Shown here one piece after another: positions 36,603 to 46,449 of a DNA stretch of 64,000 nucleotides; positions within the stretch are counted from its first letter, which is position 1, and each line of letters starts with the position of its first letter. The position numbers and the translations under genes are program-made. Source of the DNA: Scalesia atractyloides (taxonomy: Eukaryota; Streptophyta; Magnoliopsida; Asterales; Asteraceae); assembly GCA_947069175.1 (NCBI GenBank), contig CAMTDV010000027.1, positions 37,771,369-37,835,368 on the forward strand. The letters are read 5' to 3'. The notes beneath the pieces were generated by a model. It had not been told where the DNA came from. It worked only from the letters and a program-made list of their open reading frames with translations, and searched no databases.

Positions 36603-36867
36603 TCTATTCTTGACAACAAATAAACGAATACATGAGACAGTATATCACACATTTCATCACACATGTTCAAGAATAATGTAATAAGAAATAGGCATAACTC
36701 ATCACACATATCATTCAGACTAAACATTCGATTAAAATATATTGCAATTCACCATAATGTATTAAACCAAATATTCCTTATAAATCAAAATGTTAACAAT
36801 ATTTTCAAATGACCACGAAGTTCAACCAGGGAAACAAAAGAAAGTCATAGCAAACAAAGAATGAAAA

Positions 36868-37522
36868 CTAATCATCTACGTCTCCGTCGCCCATATTCAC
36901 ATCCTCGTCAGCTACTGCTTCCTTGGGTTCCTCATCAGGAACCTCCTCTGGTTCCTCTTCTTCTGGTTCATTCTCTGCCTCAAAAGCAATGATCCTGTTC
37001 TCAGCAAACTCTAGTCTCTCAGTAAGGTCCACAATCTGCTCAACCATCACCGTATTCATTTCTCTTAGTGCGTTTGTCCTGGTAGCTTCCTTTTGTTGAG
37101 TCGCCCTGACCTGCTCTAGTTCTCGCTTCAGTGAACTATTATTTTCTATTAGGCCTGTGATAGCTCCAGCTGCCTCGCGCATATGACAAAACTCACGCTC
37201 GGTAGCAGCCACGAAGCCAGCAAAAGCTCCCCTATAGGGTAGCCAAGAGGTGGCAGAGTACCATAGACCTCTCTGTCGACATTATAAGAAGCCTCTAAAG
37301 TTAGGGGTGGAACTGCTTCATAAACAACATAGCTCTAAATTTGGTAAGGGTACCAACCCCAGTCGCCATTCCCTCCACTGCCTCTGATAGCGAAGGGTTC
37401 GTACGCCATGCGGCGATGTGTCTGAGCCGTCTAAGGGTTCCTGAGAAGATAGGGGACATAGGTGAAGATGGAGAACCTCCTTGTTCCTCACCGGGGTCCA
37501 AGGAGTCAGATGAAGTAGACAT
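36868..37522 (-). pseudogene. Extra ORF upstream of gag, coiled coil with acidic tail
   Basis: It begins at ATG 37522 (MSTSSDSLDPGEEQGG). Broken by frame changes near 37320 and 37220, it continues as GFVAATEREFCHMREAAG and a coiled-coil stretch (SSLKRELEQVRATQQKE, EQIVDLTERLEFAENRI). It ends in a strongly acidic tail with many Glu/Asp to the stop at 36868. It lies between the primer site and gag, in a place where chromoviruses usually have only untranslated leader. No homologous domain is recognised. It may be an accessory protein of this lineage or the detached N-terminus of gag. Confidence 0.6.
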
Positions 37523-37684
37523 GCCTGCCAAAGTGAAGTAGCGAGACATAAGATATATCGAGCCATAGTGAGTAAGATAAGCATAAGGATTAAGTATTTG
37601 TGTTGGTTTTATACTAGTGTCGGATTTGCGGCTATAGTTTAGGTTTACTAGTGTGATAAGCAAACCTAATTCTCTATAACCAGT

Positions 37685-37697
37685 GGCTCTGATACCA
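37685..37697 (-). other. Primer binding site of degraded Gypsy
   Basis: The minus strand reads TGGTATCAGAGCC three bases inside the 5' LTR edge, matching initiator tRNA-Met. Confidence 0.9.
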
Positions 37698-37700
37698 ATC

Positions 37701-40278
37701 TGTCACAACCTCAAAATCTACTTGAGGGGTTTTACCACGAGCCGCGTGACAAACCAGGATCCAAGACACTAGTCACATAGAATGACTTTATATGTAAAAT
37801 ACGTTTAAACAAGTTTAACCATGCACTTAAAGAAATGCGGAAGCGTAAGTAAACATAAGTAAAGTGTGCGTCAAAACAAATGCCCAAACCAAAGAATTTA
37901 AAAGTAAAGATGCAAACGTTTAACAAAATAGTTTTCATGCTTGTGAAGTGCTCCAACTCTGGAAGATACGTTAACAACCTAAGAAAATATGTAAAATCAA
38001 GTGTCAACATTTAATGAAGAGTGAGTTCATAGGTTTTAGATCATAATTTTTAAAGATAAGTTGTTTCCACTGGTTCAGCCCCGAACCAGTGTATTAGAAA
38101 GTTTTCCTGATCCCACCCGAATCAGATTATCGTAATTTTCCCGATTCAATTCCCGAATCACATTGTTATATTGTTTAGCGGTATATGTTATATGTTTAGG
38201 TAGCTAGCCTAGGTCATGTCAAAAAAGTGTTTGATCCGAAGCTACGTTGTTGCCCTTGTTGTACCAGGTTTATCACCAACCATGGCTAAGAGTTAGGCAA
38301 ATTCTACACCCGTGACCTTTGACGTTCGGTCTAGCTGGCGCGGCCAGCACTAGCGGGGCTTGTTGGGCCAAGTAGTACTACTAAAAATTCCCTCGCTATA
38401 ATCCAATACTAACGGCATCGTAAGATTTAAGGGGACTGACATGTGATATAATGCTTCCTTGTGACCATAACCGTATAACATAACCCCTCCCAATATAGTT
38501 CGTTAACGCGTAACAGTAAAGGCGTTACATTACCGTAACAGTACATGTTTTCTCCCTCTGTGTATTTAAAAACGTATAAAAATGTAGGGGCCGTGAACTC
38601 ATTTATTTTGCTCGGTAAGAATTCAAAAGCAAGTGTTGTATCCGGTCAATCGCTTCCTAGAATGATTACCCTTTTGATTCGTTTTAATGTTGACGCTCAT
38701 TTATTGCACACAATAACACTTAGCACATTGTCTCAGTTAAGCATATATTCATGACATGTCATACAAGTTGCAAACACATAACAAGCAAACATCCACATGC
38801 CACAAGGAAATAAGTTGATTTCATGCACAAGTTCATCTTTTACGCACACAATTAGCTTTTCCAGATTTTTTAGCTGTGTTTAGGGATTTTTATAAAATAG
38901 TTACAGGTCACTAAAAATTCCCAAAAATTTTCTCGACGTGTTAAAATTTTTCTGTGTGCTTCTGTAAAACTTGCAAAGCCTAATTCCTTAGAGATTTTTC
39001 ATAAAAAATCAAACAATGGACAGTGGTCTGAATTTTTACGATTCTGCCCCCTGTCCACTAAATATTTTATTTAAAAATCTTAGAGTATCGAAACGAGTCG
39101 ATTCCAGTTGGAGATTCGTAAGAACACTTAAGATCTGTCACTGTATAAATTTCATAAGCTAAACACAAATATTCACCCAGATATGGCAAAGAACATACAA
39201 CATAATTTCTGCAGAAAATTCAGGGCTGTGATCACGGAAACGAATCAAATGTTTTCACTGACCAAACAAGGTCAAAAAATTATGAAACCAACGCGGTTTG
39301 AATCGTACTTCGAAGAGGTTCATTTTAGGCTTTTGAAAATCATACTTCCGTTATGTTTTGACCCGTTTACAGCCAACTGAAGTCGGTTGTAAACCTCCAA
39401 CAGCTTACTTTTTTTGCGCTTAACCTCTTAATGCACGTTCTAGTGGTTCCGTTAGCCTATTTAGCGATCACACAACCTATCCACACAAGTTTCTAACAGT
39501 CCACGATCATATTTACCATAACGCCTACCCGTAATAATTAATCTTCAACAAAACATGAACTATAATAACCAGAAACCTGTGTTAATACCCCGTATGCATA
39601 ACCGACAAATAACCCAAAACACCAAATGCTATGATCACGAAACCGTTAAGAACACGTAACCAAATATATTTATTCACCACATAACAATAAAAATATACTT
39701 ATTCATCTACGTACAATAACACGTAACACCTAGCACATAACCAAATCAAGTAATCACTAACAACCCTACCCTTCATAACTAACGTATTGCCCCGATCTCT
39801 AGATCACCCTCAACCGTTATACGCAAAAACCATCATCAAGTTGCAATTATATATATATAACAAATCTTTATTAAATCATATACCTAACCGTTATCGAAAC
39901 TGAAGTTGGAGACCGAGAGAAGGTGCGAGAGAGCCGAGAGAGATGCGAGAGAGTGGCGGGTGTGGATGTCGCGCGCCAGGGGGGGAATTGCTGCTGTTTG
40001 TACAGTGGTGGTGGTGTGGTGTAATATTAGGTTTTTTTTAAAAAAACTTCTACATGCATACATACGTATACACGCCTATAAGAATAGAGATGGGGCAGTT
40101 TCATGGTGGGCTGAACATGGGGGGGGGGGGGGGGGGGGGTTGGGCTGCAAGTTGTGGGTGTGTTGTTTTATGTTTTTTTAACTAACCTATATATATATAT
40201 AGACTGACAATTATTGCGTGACCAAAACTAGTGTGGTAGTCGGAAACAATACTGGCCTGATTGTTCGGGGTTGTTACA
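37701..40278 (-). repeat. 5' LTR of degraded Gypsy
   Basis: 2578 bp, the partner of 29185-31712. It contains an uninterrupted run of about 21 G near 40119-40139 where the other LTR has seven. Confidence 0.88.
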
Positions 40279-41220
40279 TATATGTAACCTTTTATATATT
40301 TTAAATTTTTTAAAATTATTTTTTGTTTTATTTATTAATATATATTTAAATAAATTAGTAAAATTACCAATATGCCCTGATTTAACATTTAAATTTTACT
40401 GAGTTAGGGTTAAATGACATAATATACAAGGTTTTGCTTACATAAAGTATGAATCCCGTCAACTTTAAAGATAAAGGACATACCTTATAATCTAGTGTAA
40501 ACATAAAGGGCGATTTTTGTAATTTACTCATAAAAAAAATCCAATGATCGATCTGGATTGTGGATGAAGTTTGATCGATGTGAATTGTGGGCGCTAGGTT
40601 TTACTAAAAATGTAAATTGTCTCATTTTTGGGCATACAAAGATTAAAAGTCTAAATTTTAACCTTGGTTCAGTTTCGGTATACCAGTTTAAACCGGTATG
40701 ACCCAATTTACCGACGGACAACTTCTTTGTCGTTCCCTCAATTTACCGGTATGATTCGTATCGGACAAATTTCCGACATCCGGTTTAACTGGCTTTTAAA
40801 AACTTGATTGAAATAGTGCTCGGTATAATGGTATATGATAAATTTTACTGCAAGTGAAACTGAATTTATATTTATTAAAATATAAGTTTCTATATTACGT
40901 CCTCAGTTTCTTAATTTTTATAAGTTGGAATACTTGAAATAAAAGAAAAATAACAAAAACTTGAAAAAAAAAATAAAAAGGTACAACTCTTAATCCAGTT
41001 TCCTAATTACGTCCTCAGTTTCCTTGTTTCTTGTAACAATTGTCAAAATGGGCTTCTAAGATCCGACTCGTTTTGAAAATTTTCAAGTTTTATTTCTTTA
41101 ATATATAACCATTTAATCGGAATCGTCGTATAATACCCTCTATACAAATACAGATATATATCTAAAAGTATATATATAAACAAAATCCATGAAATGAACG
41201 CGTATCATGTATATGTGTGC

Positions 41221-41640
41221 ATATATATATCAAAAAATATATATTCCTTTCATATAAAAGTTCCATTATATCTCTACAATTTTCACAAAATTTAACTAGA
41301 GGGACTATTATTGCAATTTTCTGAAAGATGAAACTCAGGGACCATTTATGTATATTTAAAAAGATGTTTTGAATTAAAACAATAAAAAGGGGACAACAGG
41401 ACTCGAACCTGCATCCACCCAGTCAAAGCCACATATATATCAAAAAATATATATTCCTTTCATATAAAAGTTCCATTATATCTCTACAATTTTCACGAAA
41501 TTTAACTAGAGGGACTATTATTGCAATTTTCTGAAAGATGAAACTCAGGGACCATTTATGTATATTTAAAAAATGTTCTGAATTAAAACAATAAAAAGGG
41601 GAACAGCAGGACTCGAACCTGCATCCACAAGCCACACCAA
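41221..41640. repeat. 210-bp tandem duplication within solo LTR
   Basis: Two copies start CAAAAAATAT at 41231 and 41441 and stay nearly identical to the half tRNA-like motif GACTCGAACCTGCATCCAC, which is therefore doubled. Slippage or unequal exchange after LTR insertion is the simplest cause. Confidence 0.85.
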
Positions 41641-41672
41641 CCTACACACACAACCACTGAACTACATGGGTG
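41598..41672 (-). other. Antisense tRNA-like sequence in second solo LTR
   Basis: The minus strand has ACACCCATGTAGTTCAGTGG (A-box-like) and CAGGTTCGAGTCCTG (B-box-like), with about 75 nt overall. An orphan B-box half is present in the upstream duplicate near 41398-41417. A weaker sense-strand tRNA-like segment lies near 42255-42316. Confidence 0.55.
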
Positions 41673-43399
41673 TTTGGTGCAGATCTTGTACCAATATTAA
41701 TTAAATGCGTTGTCTACGTAAAACTCATTTGAACTAGAAATTGCCGCCCAAACAGATACAGCAAACACACAGTTGTGTTTCCATTTTTCTCATTGATTGA
41801 AGTTTCCATTCCGGTACTAATCAAATACAGAACAATATTATCTTTTAATTCGGAAACTTCAAGGGTTACCCGAAACAAGAATCAAGGGTGTTATAATTCG
41901 AATACCAGGTTCATACAATTTTGTTTTCAACATCATCACCCAAAACACAACCTCTTTCGGCCATACCTACACGTTCACCGGAGATCGGAGTTCGTCGGAG
42001 ATCGGAGTTCGCCGAAGACGTCCGAAGTCACGATGGGAAGCACCTTTTTCACTCGGTTTGGTATACAATCCTTCCTCTCTTGATTTTCTCCTTTCCTGCT
42101 TATGTTGTTTCGTCCCACAAAACTAAGATCAACATTTAAAACATATGCTCTGGGCTGGGGATTCTCGGTTGGGTTATAAAAATGGAGAAGATGATACCGA
42201 TAAGAAGTGTATAAATCAAATAAAAACCCAAATATTACTAATCTGGTTTTTATGGCCTAGTGTGTAATGAGACTTGAACATACGAATGGTCGCAGCTTCG
42301 AGTTCCGGCCCGACTTTTTGGCTGCTCTTTTATATATATATATATATACACATATAATAAGACATCTAAGTAAATAAATTGTAAACTTTAAATGTTAGGA
42401 ATTTTATTTAAACATACTAATATTAACAAGCTCGATATCGTCTAGGGTAACCGCTCCCGCCATTCGGAAACCTTTCCTATCTTTCCTCACGTGTTATTTT
42501 TAAAGAATCTTCATACGCAAAGTTGTGAGTGAATCTTACAACTTCCCCTTATATTTTATTTATATGTTTTTAGAGTATATCACGTGTCGCATATTTTTAT
42601 CGTATTTTACAAGCTCAATTCCATACAATTACCATTATTTGAAGTATCTATGTTATGTGTTGTTTGGTTGTTTAACACTTGGTGCATTTTCATTCACGTT
42701 AGACTTCACATCATCATAGGTTTGTCTGTTCCCCATTAGATATGAGCGGAACCTGACGTTTCCAACATACGAGGCCAGCTCCGTTTGATTGAGCTTAGAC
42801 CTTGCAGCACACTATAATACCGTGCAACATGCATGCATTCATTGGCACACCATAATACCGTGCAATAGGGATACATTCATTTGAATCATTTGAGTTGGTT
42901 TGTTTATTGTTTTGAGGTTGTGTTGTGAGTTTTGTTATATGACATACAAACATATTTACTTACATTGGTTAAACGCACGTTTTTTTTCTTTTAAATAAAC
43001 CAAGTTTAAACATATTATTTTCTAATAACAATAAGGTTCACTCGCCAACCTTTGTTGACCTAAAAACTATTTTTACACATGATAAAGGTGAACAGGCTTG
43101 AAGAGAAGATTTGGACATAAGATGGGACTTAGTTAACAAGAATGGATAATGTAGCTTAGTGGTTACGGTAAATGTCTCGTTTGTAATTGTTATTTGGAAT
43201 TAATTGTTATGTGAAACAATTGTTATGAATTAATGATTATTTAAAACAAGTAATAGCAAGTTATAAGCTCTTGAGTTAACCCAATCATGCCCTGATCACC
43301 TATTTCTTTGCGGGTCGGGTGTGTGACATTTCTCATCTTCATCTCCGTATTACAAGCGTAGAGGAAACCCTTCATTCAATTATTTGGTGATCATCAAAA

Positions 43400-44488
43400 A
43401 TGGTGAAAAGAGACTTACTTCTGTTCCTCGTCTCTCTCGTTTCTGTAACAACAACGTTTTACGCTCGTCCTCACCCACATTTGGCTTCATAGACATTAAT
43501 CTTAGCGTTGCTCCATCTGCTGTGGCTGGTGGTGGTGGTTGGAAGTGGTCTACGATGGTAGAATTAGTTGGTGGTGTTTTCGTGATGTTTTTTATCTGTT
43601 TAGTAGGTGTCTGTGTGTACCAACTTAAACGGAACTGTTCTAAGTTGATTCACCCCTTAACCTATTCAGATTCATGTGATGAACTCAAGATTAAGATCGA
43701 TGGTGTTGGCGGACTAGCCCATGAGGGCAATATGGTAATTTCAATCCAAGATTTGGAAAAAGCCACCAACAACTTCAGCCAAGATAATATACTTGGTAGA
43801 GGAGGTCCGCCACTATTTACAAAGGAGACTTAAAAGACGGAACCAAGGTTGTGGTTAAGCGGACCAGATTGATAAGGGTGGTCTTGATGAGTTTCAATTC
43901 GAGGTTTTGGTTTTAGCCAAGGTTAGACATCGCCATCTAGTGGCACTTTGAGGCTACTCTTCGATGCAAACAAGAGGCTTCTTGCGTATGAGTATATGCC
44001 TCAAGGGACGCTTGCTCGGTTTTTGTTTGACTGGAAAAAAACATGGTTTGAAACCACTTGAATGATGCAAAGATTGATGATCGTTTTAGATATTGCTAGA
44101 GGTGTCGAGTATATGCATTGTTTAGCACACCAAAGCTTTATTCATAGAGATCTTAAGCCATGACATATCCTACTTGGTGATTATATGCGGTCCAAAGTTG
44201 GAGACTTTGGACTTGCTCGACCTGCCCCACATGGGGATGATTCGTTCGTGACAGAATTAGTCGGAACTTTTGGGTATTTTGCTCCCGAATGTGCAGGTAA
44301 TCATCCTTTTTTGGTTGTTTAAATTTGATATTGATTATTTGTAAAAAAAACTAATAATTTTGTGTATGATTCTACTTGCGATGGGCGAGGTATCGACTAA
44401 AATTGACGTGTACAGTTTTGGGGTAATCCTAATGGTGCTGATAATGGACAGATGGGCACGAGGCATAAGACAGCAAGAGGCAAGTATC
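43400..44488 (+). pseudogene. TMK-like receptor kinase, 5' part, lacking the LRR ectodomain
   Basis: ATG 43400 opens a signal-peptide-like segment (VKRDLLLFLVSLVSV) that stops at 43490. One frame over, a membrane segment follows (VELVGGVFVMFFICLVGVCV, about 43558-43620), then VISIQDLEKATNNFSQDNILGRGG, the start of a TMK/BARK1-type kinase domain. Later pieces in shifted frames include DGTKVVVKR, LAKVRHRHLVAL, YEYMPQGTL, HRDLKP near 44143 (followed by a stop), GDFGLARPAPHGDD and GTFGYFAPEC. A likely intron starts GTAATC at 44297 and ends near 44380, the position expected in TMK genes, with a degraded acceptor. The extracellular leucine-rich repeats (over 400 residues) are absent. TMKs act in auxin signalling at the plasma membrane; this copy cannot. 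Confidence 0.85.
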
Positions 44489-44907
44489 TGTAGGTCCCCT
44501 AGTCCTTATGGATCTTGACATAATCGTCTATCTAATCTAGAGTGCGGAATCCCCTAGATCAGATTTCACATAAACAACAAGAACACGAACAAGAATTCCT
44601 TTCAAACAGTCTTCTATTGATTATCCAACACAAAGTGTTTACAACCAATTAAAGACTCTCTAGAAATCTCTCAGCCACTCTCTGTAGATTTCTTACACTC
44701 CTCACTTTCCAACTGACCACTTCAAAACCCTAATGCACAACATGTATATATACTACATGTTTGCATACTAGGCTTTATACTGGGCTAGGCCATTCTCCAA
44801 GCCCATTACAACTCTAAACAAGCTAACATAAATGCTAACCCCAATACAAAATATCCAAAGACTAAACTAGCAAACTATTAAGTTGTTGTCACCAATATGC
44901 ACTAACA
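44489..44907 (-). repeat. Copia LTR (3' in element sense)
   Basis: 419 bp, matched by 57020-57439, 58987-59403 and the partial copies at 45741 and 63721. The shared central part ends with ACTACATGTTTGCATACTAG and a CCAATATGCACTAACA terminus. Confidence 0.88.
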
Positions 44908-45740
44908 GACTCCCCCTTGACAATAGCTTTATAGTGTAATTTTGTCTTCAAACATCTTGTGATCTTTTGGTCTTTGGATAGCTTCAGCTACACACATCTT
45001 CTGATATCAACAGACTCCCCCTTTGCTGATGCTTCCAATCTCCAAAACTTTCATTCATTGTAGATTAGCGAACTAGCATTCTCTTGTTAAGCTCAAAATT
45101 TTTCTCTATCTCCCTTTGCAATGTAGTAGAAGGATCCTACCATGTATCTTCACACATTCTGCACTCCATTCTTAAAATGTACTCTGTTTGTATTCTGCAC
45201 TTCATTTTGATAACTGCATCAATCTGTTTAGAAACACAAGCAAGTAACTCGAAAAACCATTAGTTCTTTTCCACATTAAAGATAAACCAATATTTTATCT
45301 TTTCATGCAAAAATAAACAACTTATCAGTTCAAACTGGGAGACTTTAAACCCAAATCTTTTTGTATTTTTATATTTTCTGAAAACAAATAACTAACAAGA
45401 AAATAAACACTCTATTTTTGTGAGTATCACCGGTAAGAAGATCATATCAGCAACATCAAATTGTTTTCACACTATCTGATTATTGTGAATATGCAATATT
45501 AATGACACACAGTTCAAGACGATTACCAGTATTGTTTATCCACTTAAACAAATTACATGAACATTTCAAGTACCATTACCTCGTGATTTGTTTAGATAAT
45601 TTATACTGATATAATAGTGTGTCTCACTTCAGGACATACCCCCGCGATCAAGGTATGCACAAAAATTCATCGTAGTAGGTGAGTATACCGAAATTCATCC
45701 TTTTTTATTTACAACGTTAGATAATTGGTGATCAGGTGAT
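44908..45740 (-). other. Copia 3' untranslated region with twin polypurine tracts
   Basis: Complemented polypurine tracts GACTCCCCCTTG (44908) and GACTCCCCCTTTG (about 45011) lie about 100 bp apart, each after ACA. The region is colinear with 59404-60235 of the next Copia element. No coding sequence. Confidence 0.65.
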
Positions 45741-45847
45741 TGTAGGTCCCCTAGTCCTTATGGATCTTGACAGAATCGTCTATCTAATCTAGAGTGCGGA
45801 ATCCCCTATATCATATTTCACATAAACAACAAGAACACGAACAAGAA
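45741..45847 (-). repeat. Fragment of a second Copia LTR
   Basis: The first 107 bp of the same LTR family (TGTAGGTCCCCTAGTCC to ACACGAACAAGAA), cut off by the Gypsy LTR at 45848. Its presence inside the outer element implies a second, nested insertion or recombination with another copy. Confidence 0.8.
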
Positions 45848-46137
45848 TGTAACGCCCTGTTTTTCGTATTTCCATAATTAGAAAGCGTCCCTTGTACTCT
45901 CTTCGTAATCGACTTTCGGTTTTTTATTTGTAATTGAGACTATTGATCATAATGAGAACGAAACTATTTTAATCATGTTGGAGCATCTTATTATCCAAAA
46001 TTCTCAATTTGTTATTACGCAATGAAACTTGATACTCATTAAACTAATTTCATTCAACTTGTTACGTATATGATTACTAGTTCGTTAATTAATTAAATTA
46101 ATTAAACATTTAAAAAAATTAAATTAAAAAGTTAATT

Positions 46138-46139
<2 letters not shown>

Positions 46140-46213
<74 letters not shown>
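46140..46213. repeat. (TA)n microsatellite in 5' LTR
   Basis: An uninterrupted AT dinucleotide run of about 74 bp. The 3' LTR counterpart at about 54150-54206 is near 57 bp. Confidence 0.95.
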
Positions 46214-46216
<3 letters not shown>

Positions 46217-46378
46217 ATCTAGCAGATTAGGTAGTTTAATGGTGGTATGTTATAAACATAATAAAGTTAAGGGTTTAATTGGTATTTTACTAATTTTAAA
46301 ACTTACAGGGACCATTTGTGTACATATCTATAAGTGGTATGGGTTTTAATAATATTAAAAAAATAAATACACAAAATC

Positions 46379-46449
46379 GGTGACTGCGGGACTCGAACCC
46401 GGGTCACCCGTTTCAATAAGCAACACATTAGCCACTCCGCCAAGGCACC
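46379..46449 (-). other. Antisense tRNA-like sequence in 5' LTR
   Basis: The minus strand starts GGTGCCTTGGCGGAGTGGCT and has the B box CGGGTTCGAGTCCCG and an ending GTCACC that pairs with the start at six of seven positions. The TTATTGAAAC segment resembles a serine-tRNA anticodon region, but there is no long variable arm. The near-identical 3' LTR copy has G-to-C (CGCGACTCG) at one B-stem position. Confidence 0.6.

Larger units (their letters stand above)
29185..40278 (-). mobile_element. Gypsy chromovirus (Tekay/Del-like), degraded
   Basis: LTRs at 29185-31712 and 37701-40278, both starting TGTCACA and ending TTGTTACA in window sense, are flanked by TATAT (29180-29184 and 40279-40283). 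On the minus strand the order is 5' LTR, primer site, upstream coiled-coil ORF, gag, protease, RT, RNase H, integrase, chromodomain-like end, 3' LTR. The long LTRs (2.5 kb), tRNA-Met primer and C-terminal FTWEREDQM motif fit Tekay/Del chromoviruses, which target heterochromatin. Many frameshifts and stops show it is inactive. Confidence 0.88.
28151..40529. mobile_element. Mutator-like TIR element, non-autonomous
   Basis: Long inverted repeats of roughly 150 bp begin GAGTAAATTACAAAAA (left 28151 to about 28300; right about 40383-40529). They are flanked by a 9-bp duplication ATAAAAAAA (28142-28150 and 40530-40538), the length typical of Mutator. The low complexity of the duplication is a caution. 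Its own interior of about 1 kb (28301-29184 and 40279-40382) has GA/CT microsatellites and GGTGGT-rich sequence but no transposase, so it may be a Pack-MULE-like carrier. The Gypsy element sits inside it. Confidence 0.78.
27956..40806. mobile_element. hAT-type MITE, outermost shell of a three-level nest
   Basis: Imperfect terminal inverted repeats, CAAAGTTTTAAAAACTGG on the left and the complement of GGCTTTTAAAAACTTG on the right, are flanked by a perfect 8-bp duplication ATTGAAAT (27948-27955 and 40807-40814). Without the inner insertion the element is only about 0.45 kb and non-coding. Duplication length fits hAT; the superfamily is inferred from that alone. Confidence 0.75.
41032..43328 (+). 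mobile_element. Second solo LTR, Tekay/Del-like
   Basis: 2297 bp, starting TGTAACAATTGTC and ending GGGTGTGTGACA, flanked by the perfect duplication TTTCT (41027-41031 and 43329-43333). Its beginning, and its end with CCAACCTTTGTTGACC, align with the solo LTR at 2707-4992. It contains a 210-bp tandem duplication and tRNA-like sequences. Confidence 0.85.
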
